Below, in pieces: positions 27,016 through 35,871 of a stretch of 64,000 bases of DNA; positions within the stretch are counted from its first letter, which is position 1; every line of letters begins with the position of its first letter. The stretch covers positions 1,178,001-1,242,000 of the forward strand of contig CP050890.1 of NCBI GenBank assembly GCA_016745215.1. Reading direction: 5' to 3'. Under the pieces are notes generated by a model. That model was not told where the DNA came from. It was given only the letters and a program-made list of their open reading frames with translations, and made no database searches. Both the position numbers and the translations under genes were made by a program. Source of the DNA: Thiohalocapsa sp. PB-PSB1. GTDB taxonomy: Bacteria > Pseudomonadota > Gammaproteobacteria > Chromatiales > Chromatiaceae.

Positions 27016-27363
27016 CCGAATGATCCGTTCTCATTCGCCCACCGACGTCCACACGAGCTGATCGCCCCCAGGCGCTCTGGGGGCAGGTCTAGCCCCACTC
27101 CTGGAGCTGACGGGCGCGAAGGTCACGGACCCGTTTGGCAGTCGTTAAACGACACGTGCCTCAGCTCCGCCGCTAAGACTCGAACCTGACCATCAGTGGA
27201 GGTTTCTGCATATGGAGGCTAGCCGGAGTCGGCAGCCACTTTTTGCTCTCGTTTTTCGCCCGACTTCAAATCCAGTTATCGGAGAGCACAATAGCAACGG
27301 CCCCGAGGCCGACGCAATCACTGTGGTCACTGCCATCTACATCCCGCCGACACATGCGACCGG
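27016..27363. other. Spacer downstream of the DUF1254 gene
   Basis: No supported gene. Frames that enter the following LysM remnant are closed by a TAG at 27292-27294. Confidence 0.4.
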
Positions 27364-27528
27364 TATTTCAACCCAGAAACCGGCGTTCATACCATCGCGC
27401 CGGGCGACGACCTGCTGGAGATCAGCCGCCGATTCGGCACCGCGGTTCAGGCTATTCAGGAAGAGAATGAGATCACCGGCACGGAGATCATCGCAGGCCA
27501 GACGTTTCTGATACCCGCTGCTGAATAG
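27364..27528 (+). pseudogene. LysM-domain remnant without start
   Basis: Reads YFNPETGVHTIAPGDDLLEI then SRRFGTAVQAIQEENEITGT, EIIAGQTFLIPAAE and TAG, a complete LysM module. Upstream in frame there is a stop at 27292 and no ATG or GTG between, so the N-terminus and any signal peptide are lost. Third LysM unit within 3 kb. Confidence 0.65.
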
Positions 27529-27738
27529 TCCGTTGCACAACCCGGCTTGTTATCGCGCGCGCACTGGCTGTGGAGAGCTTCAGCGACGGCGGCAACATCT
27601 GTCATCAGGAGAGGCGACCGTATCGGCAATGCCGGGTGCCTGCTTCCTTCCGCCTTGCCAGCAGCCACCCGGAGCAGGCATGCTTGGGCTTTGCCTATGA
27701 GATTGCCTTTTCCCATCCGCATGCTGGGTACCTGAACC

Positions 27739-29859
27739 ATGAGCACCGCTTTTACACGTTTCCTCGAGATCACCATCCCCGATCGACTCAACTGCGAGTC
27801 AAACAACAAAAACCCTGGATTCTCGGTAGAACTGCTTGCCGACGGGGCCGTTCCTTTTCCGCAGATCGTCTTCCGCGACCATGGTCGCGAGCACCTGGTC
27901 AATCGAGAGCAGATCCTGTTGGTCGCCACCGAGGCCGATGGCACGCATCGATATCGAGCCGATATCCCGCCAGGGCTGTTCGGCGCGGGCCAGATCGAGG
28001 TGCAGATCGAGGGCTGCCGCAAGGCCGACATTCAGCAGGCCGGCGGCGGCGATTGGATCAAAAGCATGCGTGCATTGGAGCTGAAGCGCGCGCCCCGCGT
28101 CATGGTTCAGCAAAAGCAGGGCGCGGATCAGCCAAAATTGTACTTCGGCATCCACAAGCACATGCATCAGCCCTATTACGATGCCGCCGATCCCAACTAT
28201 TGGGATGGCGAAAAGGAAGAGATTTTTGGCTCGCGCGGCGGTCCCTATACCGATTTTGTTGCCGCTGCCATCAGCCAATACGAAGAAGCCGGGCTGCCGC
28301 ATGGCGGGCTGACTTGCAGTTGGAGCGGCTCGCTGATCGAGCAGCTCGATCTGTGCGCAGAACAGGGCCGCTGTGATGGACGGTTTCATGATTGGACTCG
28401 GCAATTACGACAAGTGGCGGAGCTGAAAACGACTTTGGGCAATCCGCGCCTGGATCTCAGCGCCTTCGGTTTCTATCACCCGCTGATGCCACTGATTCCG
28501 GCACGTGATATCGTGCGCCAGATCCAATGGCATCGCGAACTCATTCCACGCACTTTCGGCGCCCCCGCATCCACTATCCTCTTTCCGCCCGAAACCGCCT
28601 TCCATCCGCGCATCATCCCGGCGTTGAACGAGGCGGGGATCGAGGCGGTGCTGTACGATTCCATTCATCGCTATCGTGCCTGCCGCGACTACCCCTACGG
28701 CGGTACCAGCGAAGGCATGCTGCCGCCGAACCAGGCCGATCAGGTCAACCCTGCGGTCAGCGACTGGCTGCGTTTGCACAATGTTTGGACGGGATCGGAA
28801 ATCGCCCCGAGCCTGTTGCGTCCCGAGTACTTAGCCTACACCGATCCGGATGGAGAGACGCACAAGATCATCGGCGTGCCGGCTGAGCGCTATATCGGCA
28901 ATGAGGACGCGCGCGGCGGTTTCGGGGCATTGCAATACCCTGACGTATTCGATCAACTCTATCAGCATTTGCTGGACCATGGGGGCTTCGATCCTAAGCA
29001 TCCGCCCTTTTTGCTGTTGCATTCAGATGGCGATAATCACGGCGGTGGGGCCGAAAGCTATTATCGTCACAATACGGCTGCCATGATCGATTGGTTGTAC
29101 GATGATCCGCGCTTCGAGCTGATAGGTATCGCCGATTATCTACAGCGCTTCCCTCCCGATCCGAACCAGGCCGTGCATCTGGAGGCGGGCTCCTGGAGTG
29201 GCGCTGACAACGGCGACCCGCAATTCATGAAGTGGTTCAGCCGCTACCGCGAGCCGTATTCTCCAGACTTGAATTCCTGGGCCGTTTTGACCGCGTTGCA
29301 GAATGCCGTGCATACGCTGGAGGATGCCGAACCCGCACATCCACTTCTGGCCGATGTGATGCGCTTACTGCTCACTGCCGAGGCCAGTGACTACTGGTAT
29401 TGGACCGGACAATCGGTCTGGGATCAGCAGGTAACCAAGGCCGCAAACCACGCCTGGTCGCTTGCAGGAGCTGAATTCGAACGACTCGCCGCCGACCGCT
29501 CCCATGGTACCGGCCCGACTATTTTTCCGCCCTGGGTCACCCCCGAGAACCCCGGCGGGAAACAGTGGGGACAAGGAGGCTTGATGGATGCGCCGCGCAC
29601 AGCCTGCGTACACAGCTTCATTTATGACCTGTCCGGCCTGGCGAGCGTGACTCTGCAATTGCGCGGCGAACATCATCAACAGACCTTGACGATGACTGAC
29701 CATGGTCCCTATCCCTGTCAGACCGGCGCCCGCACCACCGCCAACTATTTCACCGTCGAGCTTCCCGAGGGCCTCGGCGATGTTCGCTATTTCATCCAGG
29801 CCGAGGATCGGTTCGGCAATGTCAGCCGTGGTGCCCTAGAGAGGGTGTTTCTCGCCTGA
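27739..29859 (+). CDS. Glycoside hydrolase family 57 protein
   Basis: 706 residues. Retaining glycosidase or glucanotransferase of family GH57, which acts on alpha-glucans such as glycogen. The N-terminal ~130 residues look like a carbohydrate-binding or accessory domain. The GH57 barrel starts at FGIHKHMHQPYYDA (~residue 135). The nucleophile region is FPPETAFHPRIIPALNEAG (Glu) and the acid/base region is LLHSDGDNHGGGAESY. A C-terminal beta-domain (LASVTLQLRGEHHQQTLTM) follows to residue 706. No signal peptide, so cytoplasmic glycogen metabolism is likely. Upstream is a degraded LysM remnant; downstream a small membrane gene on the other strand. Confidence 0.88.
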   Translation: MSTAFTRFLEITIPDRLNCESNNKNPGFSVELLADGAVPFPQIVFRDHGREHLVNREQILLVATEADGTHRYRADIPPGLFGAGQIEVQIEGCRKADIQQAGGGDWIKSMRALELKRAPRVMVQQKQGADQPKLYFGIHKHMHQPYYDAADPNYWDGEKEEIFGSRGGPYTDFVAAAISQYEEAGLPHGGLTCSWSGSLIEQLDLCAEQGRCDGRFHDWTRQLRQVAELKTTLGNPRLDLSAFGFYHPLMPLIPARDIVRQIQWHRELIPRTFGAPASTILFPPETAFHPRIIPALNEAGIEAVLYDSIHRYRACRDYPYGGTSEGMLPPNQADQVNPAVSDWLRLHNVWTGSEIAPSLLRPEYLAYTDPDGETHKIIGVPAERYIGNEDARGGFGALQYPDVFDQLYQHLLDHGGFDPKHPPFLLLHSDGDNHGGGAESYYRHNTAAMIDWLYDDPRFELIGIADYLQRFPPDPNQAVHLEAGSWSGADNGDPQFMKWFSRYREPYSPDLNSWAVLTALQNAVHTLEDAEPAHPLLADVMRLLLTAEASDYWYWTGQSVWDQQVTKAANHAWSLAGAEFERLAADRSHGTGPTIFPPWVTPENPGGKQWGQGGLMDAPRTACVHSFIYDLSGLASVTLQLRGEHHQQTLTMTDHGPYPCQTGARTTANYFTVELPEGLGDVRYFIQAEDRFGNVSRGALERVFLA

Positions 29860-29985
29860 GTCAATACAGCGGGTCAATCCGGCCGTTGCGCTTTATTCGA
29901 TGGAATTATCGTTTTTGTGCCGCGACCTGTCGTGTCGCGGCCTATTCGGAGCAGAACTGGCTTAAGATCAAAGTTGGCGTTGATT

Positions 29986-30144
29986 CTAGTCGCTCAAAGG
30001 GGTTGCATCGGGCTTTGCATCGATCGGCTCGGCTGGAGCCTGATCAGCACTCGATTTTTTGGCTCCCAGCTTGTTGGTCAAGAGGTAGGTTGCAAAGGCA
30101 CCGGCAGCGGCACCAACGAGTAATGGAACGAGTGGGAAGGGCAT
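29986..30144 (-). CDS. Small single-pass membrane protein
   Basis: 52 residues: MPFPLVPLLVGAAAGAFATY, a hydrophobic helix with small-residue motifs, then a positively charged stop (NKLGAKK) and a Pro/Asp-rich soluble tail. AGAGGAAA stands 6-13 bp before the ATG, which supports translation. YtxH-like in character but too short to assign. It lies 80 bp downstream of fur on the same strand and may be co-transcribed. Confidence 0.6.
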   Translation of the reverse strand: MPFPLVPLLVGAAAGAFATYLLTNKLGAKKSSADQAPAEPIDAKPDATPLSD

Positions 30145-30224
30145 GGGAATTTCCTCTTGTTTTGAAAGATACTCTGTTTTCGGAAGATACTCTGTGAAAC
30201 GTGTAATTTCCTTGGCGTCGGCCG

Positions 30225-30635
30225 TTACGGCTGGCAGTCCGGGCATATCCCATAAATCGTCAAGGAATGGTGTACCAATGTGAACCCATGCTCTAGAGCA
30301 ACGGACTTCTGGCGTTCTTCGATGATCTCCTCGACGAACTCCACGATCTTGCCGCATTCGACGCATACCAGGTGGTCATGGTGACCGCCGCGATTGAGCT
30401 CGAACAGGGATTGGCCACCGTCAAAATGGTGGCGATTTACTATACCAGCTGCTTCGAACTGGGTCAGCACCCGATAGACGGTGGCGAGACCGATTTGCTC
30501 CGAATTCAGCAATAAGGATTTGTAAATATCTTCGGCACTCAGGTGGTTTTCATCGCTGGCTTCAAGTATGTTGAGAATTTTGATCCGCGGCAAGGTGACC
30601 TTGAGTCCCGCCTTTTTGAGCTGTGCTTTATCCAA
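30225..30635 (-). CDS. fur: Ferric uptake regulator Fur
   Basis: 136 residues. Fe2+-dependent repressor of iron-uptake genes. The N-terminal winged helix (LKKAGLKVTLPRIKILNIL, LATVYRVLTQFEAAGIVNRH) is followed by the dimerisation domain with metal ligands: GGHHDHLVCVECGKIVEF, and a C-terminal CPDC. The start codon is TTG at 30635-30633; this fits the E. coli Fur N-terminus, and GGAGA precedes it at good spacing. The upstream region is a three-fold 14-bp tandem repeat that carries the ribosome site. Confidence 0.95.
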   Translation of the reverse strand: MDKAQLKKAGLKVTLPRIKILNILEASDENHLSAEDIYKSLLLNSEQIGLATVYRVLTQFEAAGIVNRHHFDGGQSLFELNRGGHHDHLVCVECGKIVEFVEEIIEERQKSVALEHGFTLVHHSLTIYGICPDCQP

Positions 30636-30677
30636 CCCGTTTTCTCCGGCCCGTTTTCTCCGGCCCGTTTTCTTTGG
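30636..30677 (-). repeat. Three 14-bp tandem repeats carrying the fur ribosome-binding site
   Basis: On the coding (minus) strand the unit is CCGGAGAAAACGGG, twice, preceded by CCAAAGAAAACGGG. Each full unit holds GGAGA, and the copy nearest the gene ends directly at the TTG start. Loss or gain of a unit would move or duplicate the Shine-Dalgarno sequence. Confidence 0.6.
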
Positions 30678-30941
30678 CCTTTATGGTCGATCCTACTTGA
30701 CAAGATGACTCATCTGTGAATGAGCAATTTCTGTCTATTGCCAGCCGCAACCGCAACCGCAAATAAATATGATTGATGTCGATCCCGGGAGGAATCTACT
30801 CTGAAGATATCCGGGCATACTACCGGAAGGGGATGCCCGATGAAAAGCGCGCATCCGCATCGATCGGGAAATGCCTCCTGCGTCGAATGGCGCTCAGGTA
30901 AACGCACGCTCTATGTAAACAATGGCTTAGGGGTTTACTGA

Positions 30942-31380
30942 CAGGGTGCTGCCTGCAAAGAATGTAAAGATTCATCGCAGAGACGCAGAGCGCGCAGAGG
31001 GGCCAAGGCGCCTCGCCCGCAAGCGGACCTTTACCAGCCATGGGGCCGGTCGGCGTAGGAGCCCGCTTGCGGGCGACCTGGCAGGTGATGCCAGCGGATC
31101 GGATGCGAGCGCCGCGCCTTTCCCGGGAGAAAGGCTGTAGGCCGCTGTCTTCTCGACAAATGGACTGAAGATACCCTAGGGTGCAACCCGCTCAGCGCTA
31201 CCTAATCGGGATCGAGATCGGGATCGGAATCGAAAAGACATGACATCAGGGCGTGAGAAGCCTGACGTTGGCTGGGCGGATGTTTGCTGGGCGGATGTTT
31301 GCTGGGCGCTGCCTTCAAGGCATATGAAGCAAACTGCATTCTAGTTGAATAGCTGAACTTTCTACGCAGGCAGCACCCTG
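30942..31380 (+). mobile_element. rptE copy 2: complete 439-bp element
   Basis: Perfect 15-bp terminal inverted repeats, CAGGGTGCTGCCTGC at 30942-30956 and GCAGGCAGCACCCTG at 31366-31380. CTGA flanks both sides, a likely 4-bp target duplication. The interior has CGCAGAGACGCAGAG, a GATCGGGATCG run near 31205-31235 and tandem GGGCGGATGTTTGCT units near 31275-31305. No gene. It contains the uninterrupted counterpart of the rptA insertion site (about 31000-31012). Confidence 0.8.
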
Positions 31381-31850
31381 CTGACGCTCGAAGCTAACCC
31401 ATCAGAAGATCCAGCATCTCGGTTTATTCGAGATCATGGCGGCGACGAGATCCTATGGCGCCTGGCTTTCGGGGCGTAAATATTTGTTTTTCATCGCTTA
31501 AATTCTTATCTAAGTGGCATCCCACCTGCGCTGATTGTTCATCTTGTCTACGCCTGGCGTCGCCTGGATCATCATGAACCCAGGCTGAAATCAGAGCCCC
31601 AAGGATAGAAAGATATAACTTGTATAAATGGTTTTTTTTCCGTAAGGCTTCGATAATAGCTGGCCCAGATGCGAGCACAACAGCTCGGGCTTCAGGAGCA
31701 ATCTGCCCAGGCTCGGCGACAAGCTGCTCGGCCTCATGCGCCAATTCCGGATTCCCGCCGGGAATCCTTTCGACGATACGGGTCTGTTGATGGGCTGCAT
31801 CGCTAAGACGTCATGCGCACCATCAACATTGCCCACAGGTGGAAAGACCA
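31381..31850. other. Spacer upstream of pccB
   Basis: No convincing gene on either strand. It presumably holds the pccBA promoter, but I see no clear -35/-10 pair. The stretch near 31600-31640 is AT-rich. Confidence 0.4.
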
Positions 31851-33383
31851 ATGCAGGACATCATTCAACAACTCGCAGCAACACGTGATGCCGCACTCCT
31901 CGGCGGAGGCAGCAAGCGCATCGAGAGCCACCACAGCAAAGGCAAATTGACCGCCCGCGAGCGGATCGAACTGCTGCTCGACCAGGGAAGCTTCGAAGAG
32001 TGGGACATGTTCGTGGAGCATCGCTGCGTTGACTTTGGCATGGCTGACAACAAGATTCCCGGCGACGGCGTCGTGACGGGATATGGAATGATCAATGGTC
32101 GGGTCGTATTCGTTTTCAGCCAGGACTTCACCGTGTTCGGCGGATCGCTATCCGAGGCCCATGCGGAAAAGATCTGCAAGATCATGGACCACGCCATCCG
32201 CGTGGGAGCCCCGGTGATCGGGCTCAATGATTCCGGTGGCGCGCGGATTCAGGAGGGAGTGGCCTCGCTTGGCGGATATGCCGAAGTGTTCCAGCGCAAC
32301 GTGATGGCATCCGGAGTCATACCGCAGATTTCTGTCATTATGGGGCCCTGCGCTGGTGGCGCGGTGTATTCACCGGCAATGACCGATTTCAACTTCATGG
32401 TGAAAGACACCTCCTACATGTTCGTGACCGGTCCCGATGTCGTCAAGTCCGTGACGCATGAAACCGTGACCGCTGAACAACTCGGTGGTGCGATCACCCA
32501 CTCGACTGTCTCTGGTGTCTGCGATCGCGCATTCGAGAATGATGTCGAGACCCTGTTGATGGTCCGTTCCCTGATCAATTACCTGCCAGCGAACAACAAG
32601 AAAAAAGCGCCATTTCGACCCACGCCTGACCGCGCGGATCGCATCGAGATGTCGTTGGATACCTTGATTCCGGACAACCCGAATGTCCCCTACGACATGA
32701 AGGAGTTGATTTACAAAGTCGTGGATGACAACGACTTTTTTGAATTGCAACCGGAGCACGCGCAGAACATCATTGTCGGCTTTGCACGCATGGAGGGTCA
32801 TGTGGTCGGTATGGTCGCCAACCAGCCCCTGGTTCTTGCCGGCTGCCTGGATATCAAGTCGTCGATCAAGGCCGGCAGATTTGTGCGATTTTGCGATTCG
32901 TTCAACATTCCGATCATCACCTTCGTCGACGTACCCGGCTTTATGCCCGGCACTGCTCAGGAGTACGGTGGCATCATCAAACACGGCGCCAAGCTTCTTT
33001 TCGCTTATGCCGAGGCCACCATTCCCAAGATCACGGTCATCACCCGCAAAGCCTATGGCGGGGCCTATGATGTCATGAGTTCAAAGCATCTGCGGGGAGA
33101 CGTCAATTTCGCCTGGCCCACCGCCGAAATTGCGGTTATGGGGCCAGCCGGGGCCGTGAAAATTATCTTCCGCGATGAATCGAATGATGAACAAAAGGTC
33201 GTGGAGCGTACTGAAGAATACCGGCAAAAGTTTGCCAATCCGTTCGTTGCCGGACACCGCGGCTACATTGACGATGTCATTGCCCCGCACAAGACGCGCA
33301 AGCGAATCTGTCGTTCGCTGAATATGTTACGAGATAAGAAACTGGAAAATCCGTGGCGCAAACACGGTAACATTCCCTTGTAA
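31851..33383 (+). CDS. pccB: Propionyl-CoA carboxylase, carboxyltransferase (beta) subunit
   Basis: 510 residues. Transfers CO2 from carboxybiotin to propionyl-CoA, giving (S)-methylmalonyl-CoA. Crotonase-fold halves are visible: DFTVFGGSLSEAHAEKICKI, GLNDSGGARIQEGV and IMGPCAGGAVYSPAMTDF (N half); NQPLVLAGCLDIKSS, FVDVPGFMPGTAQEYGGII and KAYGGAYDVMSSKHL (C half). It ends KHGNIPL, usual for PccB. The ATG at 31851 follows GGTGGAAAG; a GTG 12 bp earlier is less likely. The first gene of pccBA. A paralogue (mmdA) lies at 45202-46749. Confidence 0.94.
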   Translation: MQDIIQQLAATRDAALLGGGSKRIESHHSKGKLTARERIELLLDQGSFEEWDMFVEHRCVDFGMADNKIPGDGVVTGYGMINGRVVFVFSQDFTVFGGSLSEAHAEKICKIMDHAIRVGAPVIGLNDSGGARIQEGVASLGGYAEVFQRNVMASGVIPQISVIMGPCAGGAVYSPAMTDFNFMVKDTSYMFVTGPDVVKSVTHETVTAEQLGGAITHSTVSGVCDRAFENDVETLLMVRSLINYLPANNKKKAPFRPTPDRADRIEMSLDTLIPDNPNVPYDMKELIYKVVDDNDFFELQPEHAQNIIVGFARMEGHVVGMVANQPLVLAGCLDIKSSIKAGRFVRFCDSFNIPIITFVDVPGFMPGTAQEYGGIIKHGAKLLFAYAEATIPKITVITRKAYGGAYDVMSSKHLRGDVNFAWPTAEIAVMGPAGAVKIIFRDESNDEQKVVERTEEYRQKFANPFVAGHRGYIDDVIAPHKTRKRICRSLNMLRDKKLENPWRKHGNIPL

Positions 33384-33585
33384 CAACTGAAGCTATCCAA
33401 CCGAAGCCATCCCCAGCAGTGCCATCCGCTGTAACAGCATATGCAACAAACGCTCTGGCAGCATGGCTTGGCCTGCGACCACTTTTCGTTAAGATGACCA
33501 CTTGAAACGGTTTCGCAGTCCTGAACAAGGTGCTCGCCCATTTCAGTGCCCCTTCGCAACGACCAACTTCAGTTAAGAGTTCAAC

Positions 33586-35571
33586 ATGTTTGATAAAATA
33601 CTGGTCGCGAACCGAGGTGAAATCGCCTGTCGGGTGTTCAAGACCGCGGCTCGCATGGGCATCAAAACGGTCGCCGTCTATTCCGAGGCGGATCGGCGTG
33701 CACTGCATGTGCAGATGGCGGATGAAGCCGTATGCGTCGGTCCTCCACCAAGCACAGAAAGTTATCTTGTCATTGAGCGCATCCTGCAAGCCTGCAAAGA
33801 CACCGGTGTGCAGGCTGTGCATCCGGGTTATGGATTTCTGTCGGAGAATCGTCAATTTGCCAGCGCGTTGGAAGACGCCGGCATCGTCTTCATCGGACCC
33901 GGATCGCATGCCATCGAAGCGATGGGGGATAAGATCACATCCAAGCGCCTCGCCGACGATGCCGGCGTCAACACCATTCCTGGCTTTGATGGAATTATCG
34001 AAGACACGGAACATGCGTTGAAGATCGCCAATGAAGTCGGCTATCCCGTCATGCTCAAGGCGAGTGCCGGCGGTGGCGGCAAAGGCATGCGTGTGGCCCA
34101 TAACGATGCCGAATGCCGCGACGGTTTCGAGCGTGCCACCAATGAAGCGCGCTCAAGCTTCGGAGACGATCGGGTCTTTATCGAAAAGTTCATTGAACAG
34201 CCGCGACACATCGAAATTCAACTCATCGCGGATCGCCACGGTAACCGTGTTTACCTCAGTGAGCGTGAATGTTCAATCCAGCGACGCCATCAAAAAGTGA
34301 TCGAGGAGGCACCTGCGCCTCTCGTCGACCAGGAGATGCGCAAGGCGATGGGTCAACAAGCGGTAGCCTTGGCAAACGCTGTCGAGTATCACTCCGCGGG
34401 AACGGTCGAATTCATCGTCGATGCAAACAAGCATTTTTACTTCCTGGAGATGAACACGCGTCTACAGGTCGAACATCCGGTGACTGAATTCGTTACCGGG
34501 TTGGATCTGGTCGAACTGATGATTCGCGTGGCTGATGGCGAGAAATTGCCGTTTACACAGGACGACGTCAGATTATCCGGCTGGGCGATTGAAAGCCGAA
34601 TCTATGCTGAAGATCCGTTGCGCAACTTTCTCCCCTCCACCGGGCGGCTGGTACGTTACATTCCGCCAGATGTCAGCGACCAGGTTCGAGTCGATACCGG
34701 TGTATTCGAAGGCGGCGAGGTATCGATGCATTACGATCCGATGATCGCCAAGTTGATCACCCATGGTGCAACCCGGGAGGAAGCAATCCAGCAGATGCGC
34801 ACCGCGTTGGACAGATTCTACATCCGGGGTGTTGCCAACAATATCGCCTTTGTGGCGGCACTGATGGATCATCCCCGTTTCAGAGCAGGGCGCATCACCA
34901 CCAACATGATCGCCGAGGAATACCCCGATGGCTTCAGCGCCGCAGATGTGATTCATGATGATCCGGCGATGATCATTTCCGTGGCCTCGGCGATCAACTA
35001 TCGCTATCGCCAACGTGCCGCGCAAATTTCTGACCAGTTGCCAGGTCATGAATACAACGTGCCCTCGGACTGGGTGGTGCTGTTGGACGGTGAATTCTAT
35101 CCGGTCAAAGTCGCGGTGACAGATCGTGGTCACGATGTTGAATTCCAAGGGCAACTCAATGCGGTGCGCAGTGATTGGCAATTTGGTCAACCCTTGTTCC
35201 GCGGCACTTTCAATGGCGCTCCGTTGTGTATCCAGGTGGAACGTCGCGATCTGTATTACCACCTTTATCACAGCGGATCGGAGTCCAAGGTTGCCGTCGT
35301 TATCCCGCGGATTGCCGAGCTGTGGAAATACATGCCGATCAAACAGCCCCCGGACATGACCAAGTTCATGCTCTCGCCAATGCCTGGCCTGCTGACCTCA
35401 TTGGCGGTGAAGCCCGAGCAGGAAGTGAAGACAGGCGAGGAAATCGCGGTGGTTGAAGCCATGAAGATGCAGAATACATTGCGTGCTGTTCGCGACGGCA
35501 AGGTTCTGACTATTCATGCCTGGCCAGGTGAAACCCTTGCCGTCGACCAGCCGATTGTGGAGTTTGAATAG
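33586..35571 (+). CDS. pccA: Propionyl-CoA carboxylase, biotin carboxylase/carrier (alpha) subunit
   Basis: 661 residues. ATP-dependent carboxylation of its own biotin, then hand-over to PccB. Biotin carboxylase domain (residues ~1-450): MFDKILVANRGEIACRV, HPGYGFLSENRQFA, the ATP-grasp KASAGGGGKGMRV, and EMNTRLQVEHPVTE. Then a BT linker region, and a C-terminal biotinyl domain with the biotin lysine in EAMKMQN about 35 residues from the end. It lies 202 bp after pccB, a long gap for one operon but the same orientation and complex. Acetyl-CoA carboxylase activity is excluded only by context. Confidence 0.93.
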   Translation: MFDKILVANRGEIACRVFKTAARMGIKTVAVYSEADRRALHVQMADEAVCVGPPPSTESYLVIERILQACKDTGVQAVHPGYGFLSENRQFASALEDAGIVFIGPGSHAIEAMGDKITSKRLADDAGVNTIPGFDGIIEDTEHALKIANEVGYPVMLKASAGGGGKGMRVAHNDAECRDGFERATNEARSSFGDDRVFIEKFIEQPRHIEIQLIADRHGNRVYLSERECSIQRRHQKVIEEAPAPLVDQEMRKAMGQQAVALANAVEYHSAGTVEFIVDANKHFYFLEMNTRLQVEHPVTEFVTGLDLVELMIRVADGEKLPFTQDDVRLSGWAIESRIYAEDPLRNFLPSTGRLVRYIPPDVSDQVRVDTGVFEGGEVSMHYDPMIAKLITHGATREEAIQQMRTALDRFYIRGVANNIAFVAALMDHPRFRAGRITTNMIAEEYPDGFSAADVIHDDPAMIISVASAINYRYRQRAAQISDQLPGHEYNVPSDWVVLLDGEFYPVKVAVTDRGHDVEFQGQLNAVRSDWQFGQPLFRGTFNGAPLCIQVERRDLYYHLYHSGSESKVAVVIPRIAELWKYMPIKQPPDMTKFMLSPMPGLLTSLAVKPEQEVKTGEEIAVVEAMKMQNTLRAVRDGKVLTIHAWPGETLAVDQPIVEFE

Positions 35572-35574
35572 TCG

Positions 35575-35593
35575 AGGACGATAAAATCGTCCT
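35575..35593 (+). terminator. Hairpin just after pccA
   Basis: AGGACGAT-AAA-ATCGTCCT, a perfect 8-bp stem starting 4 bp after the pccA stop. No T-run follows, so it may be a weak or Rho-assisted terminator or an mRNA-stabilising structure. Confidence 0.35.
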
Positions 35594-35871
35594 GTGAGCG
35601 ATGGAGATTTCACCGGCCGCATCGGGCTGCCATGCGTTCCCATGACTTTGCCCAGCCCAAGAAGACAAAGCATGCCAACACGCAAGCTCAATCGGCTCGA
35701 ACAAGCACGATGAGCTTGCGTTCGATCCCAACCAGCGCAGGATAGTTTCGGGTTGGACTGCGTCCTATGAGCTATTGCCGGAGTTTTTCTCAGTCAAAAA
35801 GCTCAGATTGCTGCCGGCCGTGGGTGCCCCTATGCTCACGGGCAACACGGTCTGCACCTGCATGGCTGCTT
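35594..35871. other. Spacer between pccA and rptF copy C
   Basis: About 280 bp with no supported gene, RNA or repeat that I can identify. Confidence 0.4.
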
